From Afipia sp. OHSU_II-C1 (GTDB lineage: Bacteria > Pseudomonadota > Alphaproteobacteria > Rhizobiales > Xanthobacteraceae), in NCBI RefSeq assembly GCF_000497575.1, contig NZ_APJI01000005.1:149076-213075 (forward strand): a stretch of 64,000 bases of DNA. The letters run 5' to 3'. Both the position numbers and the translations under genes were made by a program. Positions 42,783 to 52,640 of the stretch are shown one piece after another. The notes under the pieces are model-generated. The model searched no databases and was not told the DNA's origin. It worked only from the letters and a program-made list of their open reading frames with translations. Position 1 is the first letter of the stretch; every line of letters starts with the position of its first letter.

Positions 42783-44030
42783 TTACGAAATATCGTGTGA
42801 TGGGGCGCGGTAGCCGTAGGCATGCGCTGCTGCAAACATCGCCCACATCGCGCCCAGCATCATCCAGAAATGCCGCCAGTGGTCGACATCGATGATGAAG
42901 GCCTCGCAGACCGTGCCAAAAAACGCGGAAAAAACCGCCAGATACATCCGCTGCCAAGGTACGCGCACGAAGATCAGCTTGAATCCCATAATAACGGTGA
43001 TGAACACAAGCGCCGGGAAGCAAACCCCGGCGATCCAGCCGCCGGACATGAAGGCGTTCAGGAATGAGTTGTGCGTGTCTTCGGGGAAGAACTTGGTGAA
43101 CTGAAGCGGGCCAATCCCCCACGGGAGTTCAAGGGCCATCTGGAAGCCGAGCGCATGCCGCCCGAAGCGTCCGAACCGCCCGCTGTCGTAAGTCTGGTTC
43201 AGGCTTGCACGTTCCTTGAAAAGATCGCCGATGGAATCGATTGAGAGCAGTGCGACCAGGAGCAACGCGGAGCAGACTACTGCCGCAACCGCCACGGTGA
43301 CGATGCGTGTGCGCTGCGCCTGTGACGGCGTCGTCACGTACATCAGCATCAGCATGAGGGCCGAGCAGCCTATCAATTGCCCCCAGGATGCGCGGGAGAA
43401 CGCAAGCAGGACCGCAAGGCTCACGATCCCGAGCGCAATCGCGCTGCGGAACGACTTCCAGAAAGTCTGGGTCACGACGCTCTGCAGCAGAAACAAGGCC
43501 GGCAGGATCAGGTAAGCGCCGAGCACGTTCGGATCCTTGAACGTCCCGCGCGCGCGGCTGTAAAGCGTGAAAAGGTCGTAACCCGCGAGATTGAAGTAAC
43601 CAACGATGCCTGCCAGGGACGCAATCAGCGCTCCGAAGATCAGACCTCTCCGAAGATACTCAAGCCGGATGGCGGTGTCTTCCGCCAGAACCATCGCAAA
43701 AAACAGACACGTGATCGCCATGTACCATGAGGTCAAAATCCAGTTCAGGATCTCGGATTTGTCCAACAGGTATATCGAGCAGATGGTGTAGCCGACGTTC
43801 AGCAGGAAGAGCAGGATCAGCAGCGGAATGAACACCGGTCGCATGCGTAGGCCGGTCGCAAAAAAGAAGACCACCGACGCCAGCGTCATCAGTTCATAGG
43901 GGCTCGGCTCGATGAAGACGATCGCGCCGCCTGCGCCGACTGCCCACATCAACGCCCCCTGGATCGCCGCGATGCCGGGCGGCGTCGCAGTTGCGGGAAG
44001 GGCGTAGTCTGCGGCTGCGAGTGAAGCCAT
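42783..44030 (-). CDS. O-antigen ligase/polymerase-like exopolysaccharide membrane protein
   Basis: 415 residues with about ten to eleven TM helices (LASVVFFFATGL, PLLILLFLLNVGYTICSIYL, AIALGIVSLAVLLAFSRASW, IVTVAVAAVVCSALLLVALL). The loops YSRARGTFKDPNVLGAYLIL and PEDTHNSFLNAFMSGGWIAG are conserved in Wzy/ExoQ-like polymerases. It lies with a priming transferase, Wza and a Wzc-like protein, so polymerisation of a lipid-linked repeat is the likely job. It is transcribed leftwards and may be last in a run of four genes starting at 47586. Confidence 0.82.
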   Translation of the reverse strand: MASLAAADYALPATATPPGIAAIQGALMWAVGAGGAIVFIEPSPYELMTLASVVFFFATGLRMRPVFIPLLILLFLLNVGYTICSIYLLDKSEILNWILTSWYMAITCLFFAMVLAEDTAIRLEYLRRGLIFGALIASLAGIVGYFNLAGYDLFTLYSRARGTFKDPNVLGAYLILPALFLLQSVVTQTFWKSFRSAIALGIVSLAVLLAFSRASWGQLIGCSALMLMLMYVTTPSQAQRTRIVTVAVAAVVCSALLLVALLSIDSIGDLFKERASLNQTYDSGRFGRFGRHALGFQMALELPWGIGPLQFTKFFPEDTHNSFLNAFMSGGWIAGVCFPALVFITVIMGFKLIFVRVPWQRMYLAVFSAFFGTVCEAFIIDVDHWRHFWMMLGAMWAMFAAAHAYGYRAPSHDIS

Positions 44031-44126
44031 TGCGAACCGGAATCCTCTCCGCGCGTTCTGCGCGTCAGCTCAGTGGTTCGAGCATGATGTCGTCCGAAAG
44101 CCGCGTGGCAATCCTCGGCGTCATGC

Positions 44127-45752
44127 TCAGTAGGCGTTTTCGCCCTTGATCAAAGCGAACGGTGTCTTGAAGAGGATGTACAGATCGAACAGGACCGACC
44201 AGTTCTCGATGTAATACAGGTCAAACTCGACGCGCTTCTGGATTTTCTCGTCGGTATCGACCTCGCCGCGCCAGCCGTTGATCTGCGCCCATCCCGTGAT
44301 GCCGGGCTTGACGCGATGGCGCGCAAAATATCCGTCGACGGCTTCGTCGAACAGGCGGCTTTGCAGCTTGCCTTGCACCGCATGGGGACGGGGGCCGACC
44401 AGCGAGAGGTTACCCTTGAAGACGACGTTGAAGAGTTGCGGCAGTTCGTCGAGGCTTGTCTTGCGGATGAAACGGCCGACGCGGGTAACCCGCTTGTCAC
44501 CCTTGGTCACAACTTTCGAGGCCAGCGGGTCGGCCTGGTCGTGAAACAGCGACCGGAACTTGAAGACGTCGATGCGCTCGTTGTTGAAGCCATAGCGCTT
44601 CTGCAGGAACAGCACGGGGCCGGGGCTGTCGAGCTTGATGGCGAGCGCAACGAGTGCCATCACCGGTGCAAGCAGGACGAGGATGATCGCGCCAACGATG
44701 CGGTCGAATGCCGACTTCAGCACCATGTCCCAATCCGTAATCGGCTGCTCGAATACATCAAGGGTTGGGACTTTGCCGAGGTACGAATAGGAGCGCGGGC
44801 GGAAGCGCAGCTTGTTGGTGTGCGCCGACAAGCGGATATCAACGGGAAGCACCCAGAGCTTTTTCAGCATGTCGAGAATGCGCGTCTCTGCAGAGATCGG
44901 CAGCGCAAACAGCACCAGATCGATCCGGGTGCGGCGGGCGAATTCAACGATGTCGTCGATCTTTCCAAGTTTCGGCTGGCCGGCACAGGTGTCTAGCGCG
45001 CGAGAGTCGTTGCGATCATCGAACACGCCGAGGATCTGAATATCGGAGTCATCCTGCGCGTTGAGCGCGCGGATCAGGTTTTCACCGTTCTGGTCGGAGC
45101 CGACGATGATCGTCCGGCGGTCGAGGCGGCCTTCACGCGCCCAGCGGCGGACCATCGAGCGCAGAATGATCCGGTCCGCAAACAGCGCACCCAGTCCGAC
45201 GAAGAAAAAGGCTGAAAGCCAGACGCGGGAGATCGTATCTCCCAGCTTGGCGAAGAACGATGCACCGATGAACAGCAGGAAGACGAAAGCCCATGACGAC
45301 GCCATGCGCGTCATCTGCCGGAGTTGCCCCCGGAATATCTGCACATCGTATATTTCAGCGGCCTGAAAACTGATGACTGCGCAGGCCGCTACCCCGACGA
45401 TAGCCGCGGCGTACTGAAAGGAGAAACCGCTAGTGCCCGGCAGCACATACCAGAGATACAATGCAAGCCCGACTGCCGTCAGCAGCAGGAAATCCACGAT
45501 CCGCACAATGCCGCTGATCACGACTGTGGAGTAAGCCCGCCGGACTTTCTCATTGGCAACGGCAAGAGCCGCCGGAGAAAGGCGTTTGCGGCGCTCCAGC
45601 CGAGGCGCGCCTTCGGCCGCGCTCATGGTGGCTGTTCCCGCCGCGGCGGCATTCATCATCGTTCGGACGTCGATCGGTTCCACGGCTGAAATTTCCGCTG
45701 TTGTACCGTCATGTGGCGACAGGCCAAGGAGAACCAAGGTTCCCGGCCTCAT
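44127..45752 (-). CDS. Undecaprenyl-phosphate sugar phosphotransferase (WcaJ/ExoY-like)
   Basis: 541 residues from ATG 45752; ATG 45659 or later is possible because the first 60 residues are low in conservation. Four TM helices (about 85-215: [40 protein letters not shown], and others), a CoA-binding-like domain with [18 protein letters not shown], then a re-entrant helix [20 protein letters not shown] and the catalytic domain [40 protein letters not shown], and LVGPRPHAV. It starts a repeat unit by moving hexose-1-phosphate (glucose or galactose) to undecaprenyl phosphate at the inner membrane. Confidence 0.93.
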   Translation of the reverse strand: MRPGTLVLLGLSPHDGTTAEISAVEPIDVRTMMNAAAAGTATMSAAEGAPRLERRKRLSPAALAVANEKVRRAYSTVVISGIVRIVDFLLLTAVGLALYLWYVLPGTSGFSFQYAAAIVGVAACAVISFQAAEIYDVQIFRGQLRQMTRMASSWAFVFLLFIGASFFAKLGDTISRVWLSAFFFVGLGALFADRIILRSMVRRWAREGRLDRRTIIVGSDQNGENLIRALNAQDDSDIQILGVFDDRNDSRALDTCAGQPKLGKIDDIVEFARRTRIDLVLFALPISAETRILDMLKKLWVLPVDIRLSAHTNKLRFRPRSYSYLGKVPTLDVFEQPITDWDMVLKSAFDRIVGAIILVLLAPVMALVALAIKLDSPGPVLFLQKRYGFNNERIDVFKFRSLFHDQADPLASKVVTKGDKRVTRVGRFIRKTSLDELPQLFNVVFKGNLSLVGPRPHAVQGKLQSRLFDEAVDGYFARHRVKPGITGWAQINGWRGEVDTDEKIQKRVEFDLYYIENWSVLFDLYILFKTPFALIKGENAY

Positions 45753-45799
45753 GCCTAGACAACAAATCGGAAGAATTGGTTATCGTCGATAAAGGTAGG

Positions 45800-46933
45800 T
45801 TAACGTTCGTTGAACGCGTCGCGATAGCCGCTGATGATGCCGTCGACCATCGCCTTCTGGGAGAAGTGAACGAAGATGCGTTCGCGCAGGTTCCGGGCGC
45901 GCTCACGGGTCGCGTCCATGTCGGCGAGTGCCATTTCGATCGCGTCCGCCATCGCACCGATGCTGTTTGCGACAAAAAGTCCGCTCGTGTGTGGCCCGAG
46001 GATTTCGGGGATGCCGCCGACGCTGGCTGCGACCATCGGGATACCGGCGGCAGCGGCTTCGATAACAACGTATGGCATCGAGTCGCCGCGGGAAGGGACC
46101 ACCAGCAGCTTGCCCTTCGAGAAACCAAATCTCGCCCTGACATGGCCGATAAACCGTACGGCATCACCGAGGTTCAGGCGGCTGACGAGTGCCTTCAGGG
46201 CCTCCGTTTCCTCGCCGTCCCCTGCAAGCGTCAGCGTCACAGGCTTGCCATCGGCCCGCAGCCGCGCCACGGCCTGGATCAGGAGGTCCGCGCCTTTGAT
46301 CTCCCGAAACTCGCCGACATAAACAATATCGGTCGCATCTTCGGCCACCGGCACCGGGTCGAATTCGGACGCGGTGACGCCGTTGAAAACGCAGCGGACC
46401 AGCCCGCCGGGCTTGCCGACGACGCGCAGATAGGTGTCGCGTGCAAAGGCGCTTTCAAACAGGAACAAGTCGGTGCGGTTCATGAGGGCGCGTTCCATCC
46501 GCGCATAAGCGGCGCCCTTCAGCGTGCCGGGTGGATAGTGCAGGGATCCCCCATGCGGGGTGTAAACCCTGATCGACTTCTTCGACTTGCCTTTCAGGCG
46601 AACGAACGCACCGGCCTTTGCGCCATGTCCATGCAGCACGTCCGGCTTGAGGGACCGCGCGAGGCGCAGGAAATGCAGGGCGGTCAGGCTGTCGATGGGG
46701 TGCGGCTCCCGGCGGATGGCAAGGCGATAAATCCCGAGTTTGAGTTTCGGGGCGATCTCCTTGAGCGCGGCTTCTGCGCGCTCCCCGCCGGTCAGGCTGT
46801 CGGCGAGAATGCCGACCTCATGTCCACGTTCGGCCTGTCCCACAGCAAGGTCGAGGATATGACGGAAAATCCCCCCGACCGGCGCGCGAACAGCGTGCAG
46901 AATTCGCAGCGGAGAAGTCGAGGTCTCGGGCAT
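45800..46933 (-). CDS. GT4 glycosyltransferase of the exopolysaccharide locus
   Basis: 377 residues. RILHAVRAPVGGIFRHILDL is the N-domain glycine loop; VYVGEFREIKGADLLIQAVA, VTLTLAGDGEETEALKALVS and VVPSRGDSMPYVVIEAAAAG form the donor domain (E at the E-x7-E place). It probably adds the second or later sugar to the lipid-linked repeat unit primed by the neighbour. The start is two bases from the stop of the Wza-like gene, so they are co-transcribed. Confidence 0.88.
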   Translation of the reverse strand: MPETSTSPLRILHAVRAPVGGIFRHILDLAVGQAERGHEVGILADSLTGGERAEAALKEIAPKLKLGIYRLAIRREPHPIDSLTALHFLRLARSLKPDVLHGHGAKAGAFVRLKGKSKKSIRVYTPHGGSLHYPPGTLKGAAYARMERALMNRTDLFLFESAFARDTYLRVVGKPGGLVRCVFNGVTASEFDPVPVAEDATDIVYVGEFREIKGADLLIQAVARLRADGKPVTLTLAGDGEETEALKALVSRLNLGDAVRFIGHVRARFGFSKGKLLVVPSRGDSMPYVVIEAAAAGIPMVAASVGGIPEILGPHTSGLFVANSIGAMADAIEMALADMDATRERARNLRERIFVHFSQKAMVDGIISGYRDAFNER

Positions 46934-46935
46934 CG

Positions 46936-47586
46936 TCAGAACCAGCGTTCGGCGACCACGACGGTGTCCCCGGGTTTCAGAAGCGTACCAGGCGGTACGA
47001 CGGCCTGAACGGTGCCAGCTTCGCCCATTCGGGTTAATTTGATGCTGCTGCGCTGCGCGCGAGGGGTGAAGCCCCCAGCAATTGCGACGGCGCTCTCCAC
47101 GGTCATGTTGGGCACGTAGGGATATTGGCCGGGAGCGGTGACTTCTCCGAGGATGAAGAAGGGCCGGTATGTTTCGACCTCCGCGGCGACATAGGGCTCG
47201 CGAAGGTAGCCGTTCTTGAGCCGGGCCGTGACCGCCGCAGCCAGCCCTGTTGGCGTCAGGCCGCGCGCGCGAACTGCGCCGATCAGCGGCATGGTGATCG
47301 AGCCGCTTGCGTCGACCGTGTAGGTGTTGGTGAGACCTTCCTGGCCGTAGACAACAATGCGCAGCCGGTCGCCGGAATTGAGCCGGTAGGACTCATCGTG
47401 AGAGCCGCCGGCGGAATCGACCGGGGTTGTCGCGACGCTCATCGCACGTATGGGCTGAACCGGACCATAGGCCATTGCGTCGAGGCTGCCGTTATCGATG
47501 ACCGCCACCGGCGCAGCCGTTTTCATGCAGCCCGACATCACGAGCGCGAGAATGAAGCAGAAAAGACGCGCGCGGCTGCGCTGCAT
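46936..47586 (-). CDS. Polysaccharide export lipoprotein (Wza/GumB family)
   Basis: 216 residues from ATG 47586; a TTG at 47598 is also in frame. Signal peptide with lipobox LVMSGC (Cys at about residue 20), so a lipid-anchored outer-membrane protein. The Poly_export domain has YRLNSGDRLRIVVYGQEGLT, GSITMPLIGAVRARGLTP and the SLBB-like part RPFFILGEVTAPGQYPYVPN. Forms an export channel with the Wzc/GumC partner encoded divergently at 47786. Shorter than E. coli Wza, as in GumB-type proteins. Confidence 0.9.
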   Translation of the reverse strand: MQRSRARLFCFILALVMSGCMKTAAPVAVIDNGSLDAMAYGPVQPIRAMSVATTPVDSAGGSHDESYRLNSGDRLRIVVYGQEGLTNTYTVDASGSITMPLIGAVRARGLTPTGLAAAVTARLKNGYLREPYVAAEVETYRPFFILGEVTAPGQYPYVPNMTVESAVAIAGGFTPRAQRSSIKLTRMGEAGTVQAVVPPGTLLKPGDTVVVAERWF

Positions 47587-47785
47587 GGGAGAATCCAAAT
47601 AAGTATCGAGTCTGATTAAGAGCTTTCATGGTTAATAAAATGTGACCTGAGCCCGTTTGGGCCACTGCCGGGAAGGGTGAGCACGTCCCTCGATTAACCC
47701 GGCAGCAACCTTAATGGAGTGTAATCAGCTCCGTAAATGATCTGGATTCGCGCCAGTGCCGTAGCGTCCGGGTGGAGAGTGTTCG

Positions 47786-49930
47786 ATGCGTTTTTCGTTC
47801 TGGCGTGACTGGATGGACAAGGTGCCGTTCCGGGCCAAGTCTGCTGCCGCTCCGGCGATTGCAGCGCCCGTACCAGTTGCGCCTGCCTCATCCCCGGAGC
47901 TTGGCGACGTCGATCTTCGGGCCATCTGGAATACGCTGGTTCGCAAGCGGATGTGGGTCATCGGGCCGACTGCGCTTGCGTTCGTGCTCTCGCTTCTCGT
48001 CGTCAATATCATCACGCCCCGGTACAAATCCGAAGCCCGCATCCTGATCGACGGGCGGGAGAACGTCTTCCTGCGTCCGACCGGCGACCGCGCCGAGGAG
48101 CGGGGCAGCCTCGATGCGGAAGCGGTGACAAGTCAGGTCCAGTTGCTGTTGTCGCGCGAACTGGCCCGAGAGGTCATCAAGGCGAACAGGCTCTCGGAGC
48201 TTCCCGAGTTTGACCCGGTTCTGCGCGGCGTATCGCCGTTGCGAACGCTGCTGGCCCTGTTCGGCATCGTTCGTGATCCCTTCAAGATGACCCCGGAGGA
48301 GCGGGTTCTTGAGGCTTACTATGAACGGCTGACCGCCTATGCCGTCGACAAGTCGCGCGTGATGGTGATCGAATTTCAGTCGCAGGATCCCGAACTGGCG
48401 GCGCGCGTCACCAACTCCATTGCCGATGGCTATTTGGTGCTTCAGCAGGCCGCGCGGCAAAATCAGGCAAAATCGGCCTCGCAATGGCTGCTTGTCGAGA
48501 TTGAGAGTCTGCGCAAGAAGGTTGCGGACGCCGAAGCTCGGGTCGAGGAGTTCCGCTCGAAGTCGAACCTTTTTGTGGGCACTAACAATACCACGCTGTC
48601 CAACCAGCAGCTCGGCGAACTGAACACACAGCTCAACAATGCGCGGGCGCTGAAATCCGACGCGGAATCGAAGTCGCGATTGATCCGCGAGATGCTTCAG
48701 AGCGGCAAGCCGATCGAAGCATCGGAAGTTCTCAATTCCGAGCTGGTTCGCCGCCTGTCCGAACAGCGCGTGACACTTCGGGCACAGCTTGCCGAGCAAT
48801 CCTCCACGCTGCTCAGCGGTCACCCACGTATCAAGGAATTGAAGGCGCAGATCCTGGATATCGATCGACAAATTCGCGAAGAGGCGAGCAAGATATCCCG
48901 TTCGCTCGAGAACGATGCCCGTATCGCGAGCGCCAGGGCTGACGGGCTCAATGGCAGCCTCGATCAATTAAAGCGCCAGGCGTCATCTACCAACGGTCAG
49001 GACGTCCAGTTGCGTGCGTTGGAGCGCGAAGCCAAGGCGCAGCGTGACCTGCTGGAATCCTATCTCGCCAAGTATCGTGAAGCGACGACCCGCGAGAACA
49101 TCGATACAGCCCCCGCTGACGGCAGGATCATTTCCCGGGCAATCGTATCGAACACACCGGCATTCCCGAAGAAGCTTCCCACGGTGCTGATCGCAACCCT
49201 GGCGACGCTGATGCTGAGCGGAGGTTACATCGCGACGGGTGAGTTGCTTCGTATGACTGCGCCACGCCCCGGCATTGCGGTGCGTGCTCCAATTGTCGCC
49301 CCACGCGATACGCCCCAGCAAATGCCCGCCGGTATCGTGGAAATCGAGCGACTTGCGGCCATGCTGCGCGGCGGCTCGGCTCGGAAAATTACCGTTATCG
49401 GCGCCCATCAGGACGAAAGTGTAACGCTGGTCGCGCTCACGCTCTCCCGATTGCTGTCGCGGAATTCCAAGGTTGTTCTTGTCGATCTTGCGATGGCGTC
49501 GCCGACGCTCGCAGCTGTGTCGACCGATCCGGCGTCGCCAGGATTGACCGAATTGATGCAGGGCTCGGCTTCATTCAGCGACATCATCACCAAGGATCGC
49601 CTGTCCCCGGTCCACATCGTCGGGGCAGGGCGCGATGCCGCGCAGCGGCAGCTTCTGCAATTGCCCCGGATCAATCTCGCAATCGATGCGCTGTCGCGTG
49701 CCTATGATTATGTGGTGCTCGATGCCGGCACTGCTTCGGATCTGCCCGCGAACGTCATCGCTGCGCAGGCGCATGCGGTTATCATTCCCGACCCGGCGAT
49801 CACCACGACCGCGCGCGAGATGATGAAGAGCCAACTGCTTGAATCAGGGTTTGCCGGCGTGACCATTCTCGCCGCGCCGCTGAAGGTCATCGACCTCGTT
49901 GTGCCGGGTGAACGGGTTGCGGCAGCCTGA
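47786..49930 (+). CDS. GumC/Wzc-like polysaccharide co-polymerase with degenerate ATP site
   Basis: 714 residues. The Wzz domain has TM1 RMWVIGPTALAFVLSLLVVN (about 53-72), YKSEARILIDGRENVFLRP, long coiled-coil stretches (about 220-440, e.g. LRKKVADAEARVEEFRSKSN), the Pro-rich TM2 approach AIVSNTPAFPKKLPTV and TM2 VLIATLATLMLSGGYIATG. The C-terminal domain (about 530-714) has the CpsD/ParA fold, but Walker A is VIGAHQDESVTLV: the GxGKS/T lysine is gone. Walker A' is VVLVDLAMASP, and there is no Tyr-rich tail. It likely governs chain length and export without kinase activity. Confidence 0.88.
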   Translation: MRFSFWRDWMDKVPFRAKSAAAPAIAAPVPVAPASSPELGDVDLRAIWNTLVRKRMWVIGPTALAFVLSLLVVNIITPRYKSEARILIDGRENVFLRPTGDRAEERGSLDAEAVTSQVQLLLSRELAREVIKANRLSELPEFDPVLRGVSPLRTLLALFGIVRDPFKMTPEERVLEAYYERLTAYAVDKSRVMVIEFQSQDPELAARVTNSIADGYLVLQQAARQNQAKSASQWLLVEIESLRKKVADAEARVEEFRSKSNLFVGTNNTTLSNQQLGELNTQLNNARALKSDAESKSRLIREMLQSGKPIEASEVLNSELVRRLSEQRVTLRAQLAEQSSTLLSGHPRIKELKAQILDIDRQIREEASKISRSLENDARIASARADGLNGSLDQLKRQASSTNGQDVQLRALEREAKAQRDLLESYLAKYREATTRENIDTAPADGRIISRAIVSNTPAFPKKLPTVLIATLATLMLSGGYIATGELLRMTAPRPGIAVRAPIVAPRDTPQQMPAGIVEIERLAAMLRGGSARKITVIGAHQDESVTLVALTLSRLLSRNSKVVLVDLAMASPTLAAVSTDPASPGLTELMQGSASFSDIITKDRLSPVHIVGAGRDAAQRQLLQLPRINLAIDALSRAYDYVVLDAGTASDLPANVIAAQAHAVIIPDPAITTTAREMMKSQLLESGFAGVTILAAPLKVIDLVVPGERVAAA

Positions 49931-49951
49931 GCCGCTCGCGGAGATTTCCGA

Positions 49952-51172
49952 CTAGCGGGAGATCGCGTTGCGCAGCAATTGCGCCATGTGCATCAGTGCC
50001 GGGTTGTGTTTGACCAGCCGCTTGGCGTGAGTCAGTGACGACATGCCCAGCGCCGCGAACTTGCCCCGCGCGGTCAGGGGAATGAACGCATCAACAAGCG
50101 GCTCGTCTTCCTTGCAGAAGGTTAGCTTGTACTCGTCCGATCCCACGCCGAAATCCACCGACCGATAGCCGCGATCGCCGAAGTGATCGATCATGTAGCG
50201 CAGCAGGATCAGGCCAGGGCTGTAACGCGCGTTGTCCGAAATCGTGTAGGTGTTGAACATGGTGGAAAACCGCTCGCCATCGGCGACGCAGGAGAACACC
50301 GAAATCAGCTCGCTGTCGCATTCGAGTGCGTGAAGCTCAATGGCGCGGTCGCCGTTTGGCAGTTTTGCCAGACAGGCGCTGCGAACAAAGGCTTTGGTCG
50401 CTTCATCGGAGAAGATATCAGGCAATTTCGAAAGCGCCATGCGCTGCGGCTTGATGATGAAGAATGCATCCAGCAGCCGGTTGATATCGGCGTCTGTCGC
50501 CGCAACGAAATAACGATAGCCCGGAAGACTCTGGAGCTTGCGCTCCTTGTTGCGCAAGCGCCGCCGCGTCGACGTACTGACGCGATCCTCCGGTTTGCAG
50601 CCGGGCGTCATTGTCATCATGGGGCAGGGGTTGGTCGAAGGCTGTCCGGCAAGCTGCGCCAGCGGATTGACGATGTTTTGCCAGCGCTGCGGTTGTTGCG
50701 CGAAAGCCAGGACGTCGATGTCATCCGTTTGGCCGCGGATCGCGGAGACCAACGCGTCCACTTCTGCGCGGGTCATGGTCTCGATGAAATCGCGGCGCCA
50801 TAGCGCCATATTGAATGTTGGGTGCTTGCCGCCCATGAAGCGCGCGATCTTCGCGCCGTTCTCTCGGCTAACCACGAGCGGTAGCAACAGCAGCGGCCGA
50901 TTGTCCGCACCGCTGGCGATAACGATAAGGGGCGTTGCGCCCTCATGCTTTCCGATGGTTTGCTGCCATGCGTCGAGCAGCTCGAAGCGCTGATAGGGGG
51001 TAGAAAGATACTCGGGACCTTCGAATGCCCGCCAGCGTGCCTCGGACTCCGGCATACTGCGAACAATATCGACGCGCGCGATCCGGTTTGAAGCCGGATG
51101 CGTCTGCGAATTTGTGTCGGAGCCGAGAAGTGCTGCAGCCATGGCCATCTGAGGACCTGAATTCCTTGGCAT
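49952..51172 (-). CDS. GNAT/FemAB-like acyltransferase (BioF2 type)
   Basis: 406 residues. The C-terminal half (about 200-370) resembles Acetyltransf_6/FemAB-like proteins of polysaccharide loci: RRRLRNKERKLQSLPGYRYF, FFIIKPQRMALSKLPDIFSD, ISVFSCVADGERFSTMFNTY, SPGLILLRYMIDHFGDRGYR and SVDFGVGSDEYKLTFC. The N-terminal half has PLIVIASGADNRPLLLLPLV. It could acetylate sugars of the exopolysaccharide or attach an amino acid. The stop lies 22 bp from the stop of the co-polymerase gene (convergent). Confidence 0.82.
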   Translation of the reverse strand: MPRNSGPQMAMAAALLGSDTNSQTHPASNRIARVDIVRSMPESEARWRAFEGPEYLSTPYQRFELLDAWQQTIGKHEGATPLIVIASGADNRPLLLLPLVVSRENGAKIARFMGGKHPTFNMALWRRDFIETMTRAEVDALVSAIRGQTDDIDVLAFAQQPQRWQNIVNPLAQLAGQPSTNPCPMMTMTPGCKPEDRVSTSTRRRLRNKERKLQSLPGYRYFVAATDADINRLLDAFFIIKPQRMALSKLPDIFSDEATKAFVRSACLAKLPNGDRAIELHALECDSELISVFSCVADGERFSTMFNTYTISDNARYSPGLILLRYMIDHFGDRGYRSVDFGVGSDEYKLTFCKEDEPLVDAFIPLTARGKFAALGMSSLTHAKRLVKHNPALMHMAQLLRNAISR

Positions 51173-51291
51173 TTTGAGATTGCGGCTTGGCCGACCTTAT
51201 TCAAAGAAATGTCAACAAAGAGTAATGAGAATACAGGCGCGGCTGGCGATGGCGCGCGCAAGAGGGGGCCCAGGTGCGGTTTCGGAGGAAC

Positions 51292-52338
51292 ATGCTGGCG
51301 GATGTGGGGCTTGAACTCGGCTATTTCTCCGGCTTGGCGCGTATACTCGAGCGGCGAACCGGCGGCTCCGGGGCCATCCTCAAATTCGAGCATGTCCGGC
51401 CCCGGCGCGGCGATCCGTTCCAGCCGCTGCGACCGTATGAGATCACGCCCGAATTTCTCGACAAGGCGATCGCTGCCCTGAAGCGGTGGGGCTTTGATTT
51501 TCTGTCCATCGGCGAGGTCGCCGAGCGTGCGCAACAGCCAGCCCTTGCGCAGCGCTTTGTCTGCCTGACCTTCGATGGCGCGCATCGCGACTTCATGACT
51601 TACGCCTATCCGGTGTTGTCGCGTCATCGGGTGCCGTTTACCCTCTATGTTCCGACGGGCTTTGTCGACGGTATCGGCAAAGCGTGGTGGCTCGCGCTTG
51701 AGCAGGTCATTGCACGCAACGCCCGGATCGGCCTTGTGATGAACCGTGCCGAAAGGCATTTCTTCGCCGCCGGTCTTTCGGAGAAGGATCAGCTTTACGA
51801 TGCGTTGCACGGGTGGATGATGACGCTTTCACCGGACGATGTTGCGATTGCGATCGGCGATCTGTGCGGTCGTTACGGCGTTGATATCAACGCTATCTCG
51901 CGTGACATTGCTATGAACTGGCAAGACCTCGCCAAACTGGCGCGCGATCCGCAGGCGACGATTGGAAGTTCGACGGTCAATTATCCGAACCTCGCGCGCA
52001 CAAAGGGCACGAGCGCCTTAAGGGAAATGTCCATGGGCCGAACGGTGCTGGAAACTGCGCTGGGCGGCCCATGCCGTCATTTTGCCTATCCGTTCGGTGG
52101 ACAGGGATGTTTCGGGCCCCGGGAGATGATGCTGGCGCGCGAAGCGGGATTTATCAGCGCCGTGTCCACCGGGCCCGGCGTTGTCAGATCCGACGGTCAA
52201 TCGGACCTGATGGCATTGCCGCGGATTGCGTGGGATGGGCGACGGAATTCGCTGCGCGCGCTCCGCGTAGTTCTGTCGGGGATCACCCTACGGAAGGCGA
52301 AGGTGCGCGTGCAGGAACCTGCGGTGAATTACGGCTGA
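51292..52338 (+). CDS. Polysaccharide-deacetylase-fold protein lacking usual metal ligands
   Basis: 348 residues from ATG 51292 with GGAGG just upstream; GTG 51274 with GAGGGGG upstream is equally possible. NodB-like fold: CLTFDGAHRDFMTYAYPVLS where active enzymes have TFDDG, so Asp95 is kept but the metal-binding Asp is Gly96. The usual H-x3-H is replaced by S227-x3-Y231 (GSSTVNYPNL). HFAYPFGGQG matches the later conserved motif. Either this subfamily has a different site or it is a non-catalytic carbohydrate-binding version. It sits at the end of the exopolysaccharide locus. Confidence 0.82.
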   Translation: MLADVGLELGYFSGLARILERRTGGSGAILKFEHVRPRRGDPFQPLRPYEITPEFLDKAIAALKRWGFDFLSIGEVAERAQQPALAQRFVCLTFDGAHRDFMTYAYPVLSRHRVPFTLYVPTGFVDGIGKAWWLALEQVIARNARIGLVMNRAERHFFAAGLSEKDQLYDALHGWMMTLSPDDVAIAIGDLCGRYGVDINAISRDIAMNWQDLAKLARDPQATIGSSTVNYPNLARTKGTSALREMSMGRTVLETALGGPCRHFAYPFGGQGCFGPREMMLAREAGFISAVSTGPGVVRSDGQSDLMALPRIAWDGRRNSLRALRVVLSGITLRKAKVRVQEPAVNYG

Positions 52339-52541
52339 GGATCCGGCCGCGACATCCATGCGATAAGCGGCATGGCGGGCAGCACCCAGCCGAGACCGGC
52401 CACCACGTAGAAAATCGCCTGCGCCAACTTTGACGCCGCCAGCCAGGGGGTTTGGGCGATCACCATACCGGCAAGCGACCAGACAATAACCAGCACCAAA
52501 AGGCCGAAGGTTCCGATCAGTTTTCGCGTGCGGATTGTCAT
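52329..52541 (-). CDS. DUF2842 small membrane protein
   Basis: 70 residues from ATG 52541; the frame extends upstream but [20 protein letters not shown] is the family's normal start. Two TM helices ([20 protein letters not shown] and [19 protein letters not shown]) end in MSRPDPQP. Widely found beside haem A synthase genes in rhizobia and relatives, function unknown. Its 3' end overlaps the deacetylase-fold gene by 10 bases. Confidence 0.85.
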   Translation of the reverse strand: MTIRTRKLIGTFGLLVLVIVWSLAGMVIAQTPWLAASKLAQAIFYVVAGLGWVLPAMPLIAWMSRPDPQP

Positions 52542-52640
52542 GACAGAATTGTGCTGGTGGCTGCGAATACGCGGCTTGCGTGGAAAAGTGCGGCGACTAT
52601 AAGGACCGCGCGAATTCATTCAAGGCTGCATTTTCGGACC

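Noticed and set aside
45701..47008. A 435-codon open frame antisense to the GT4 gene of the exopolysaccharide locus
   Set aside because: No recognisable domain, and it would overlap three well-supported minus-strand genes.
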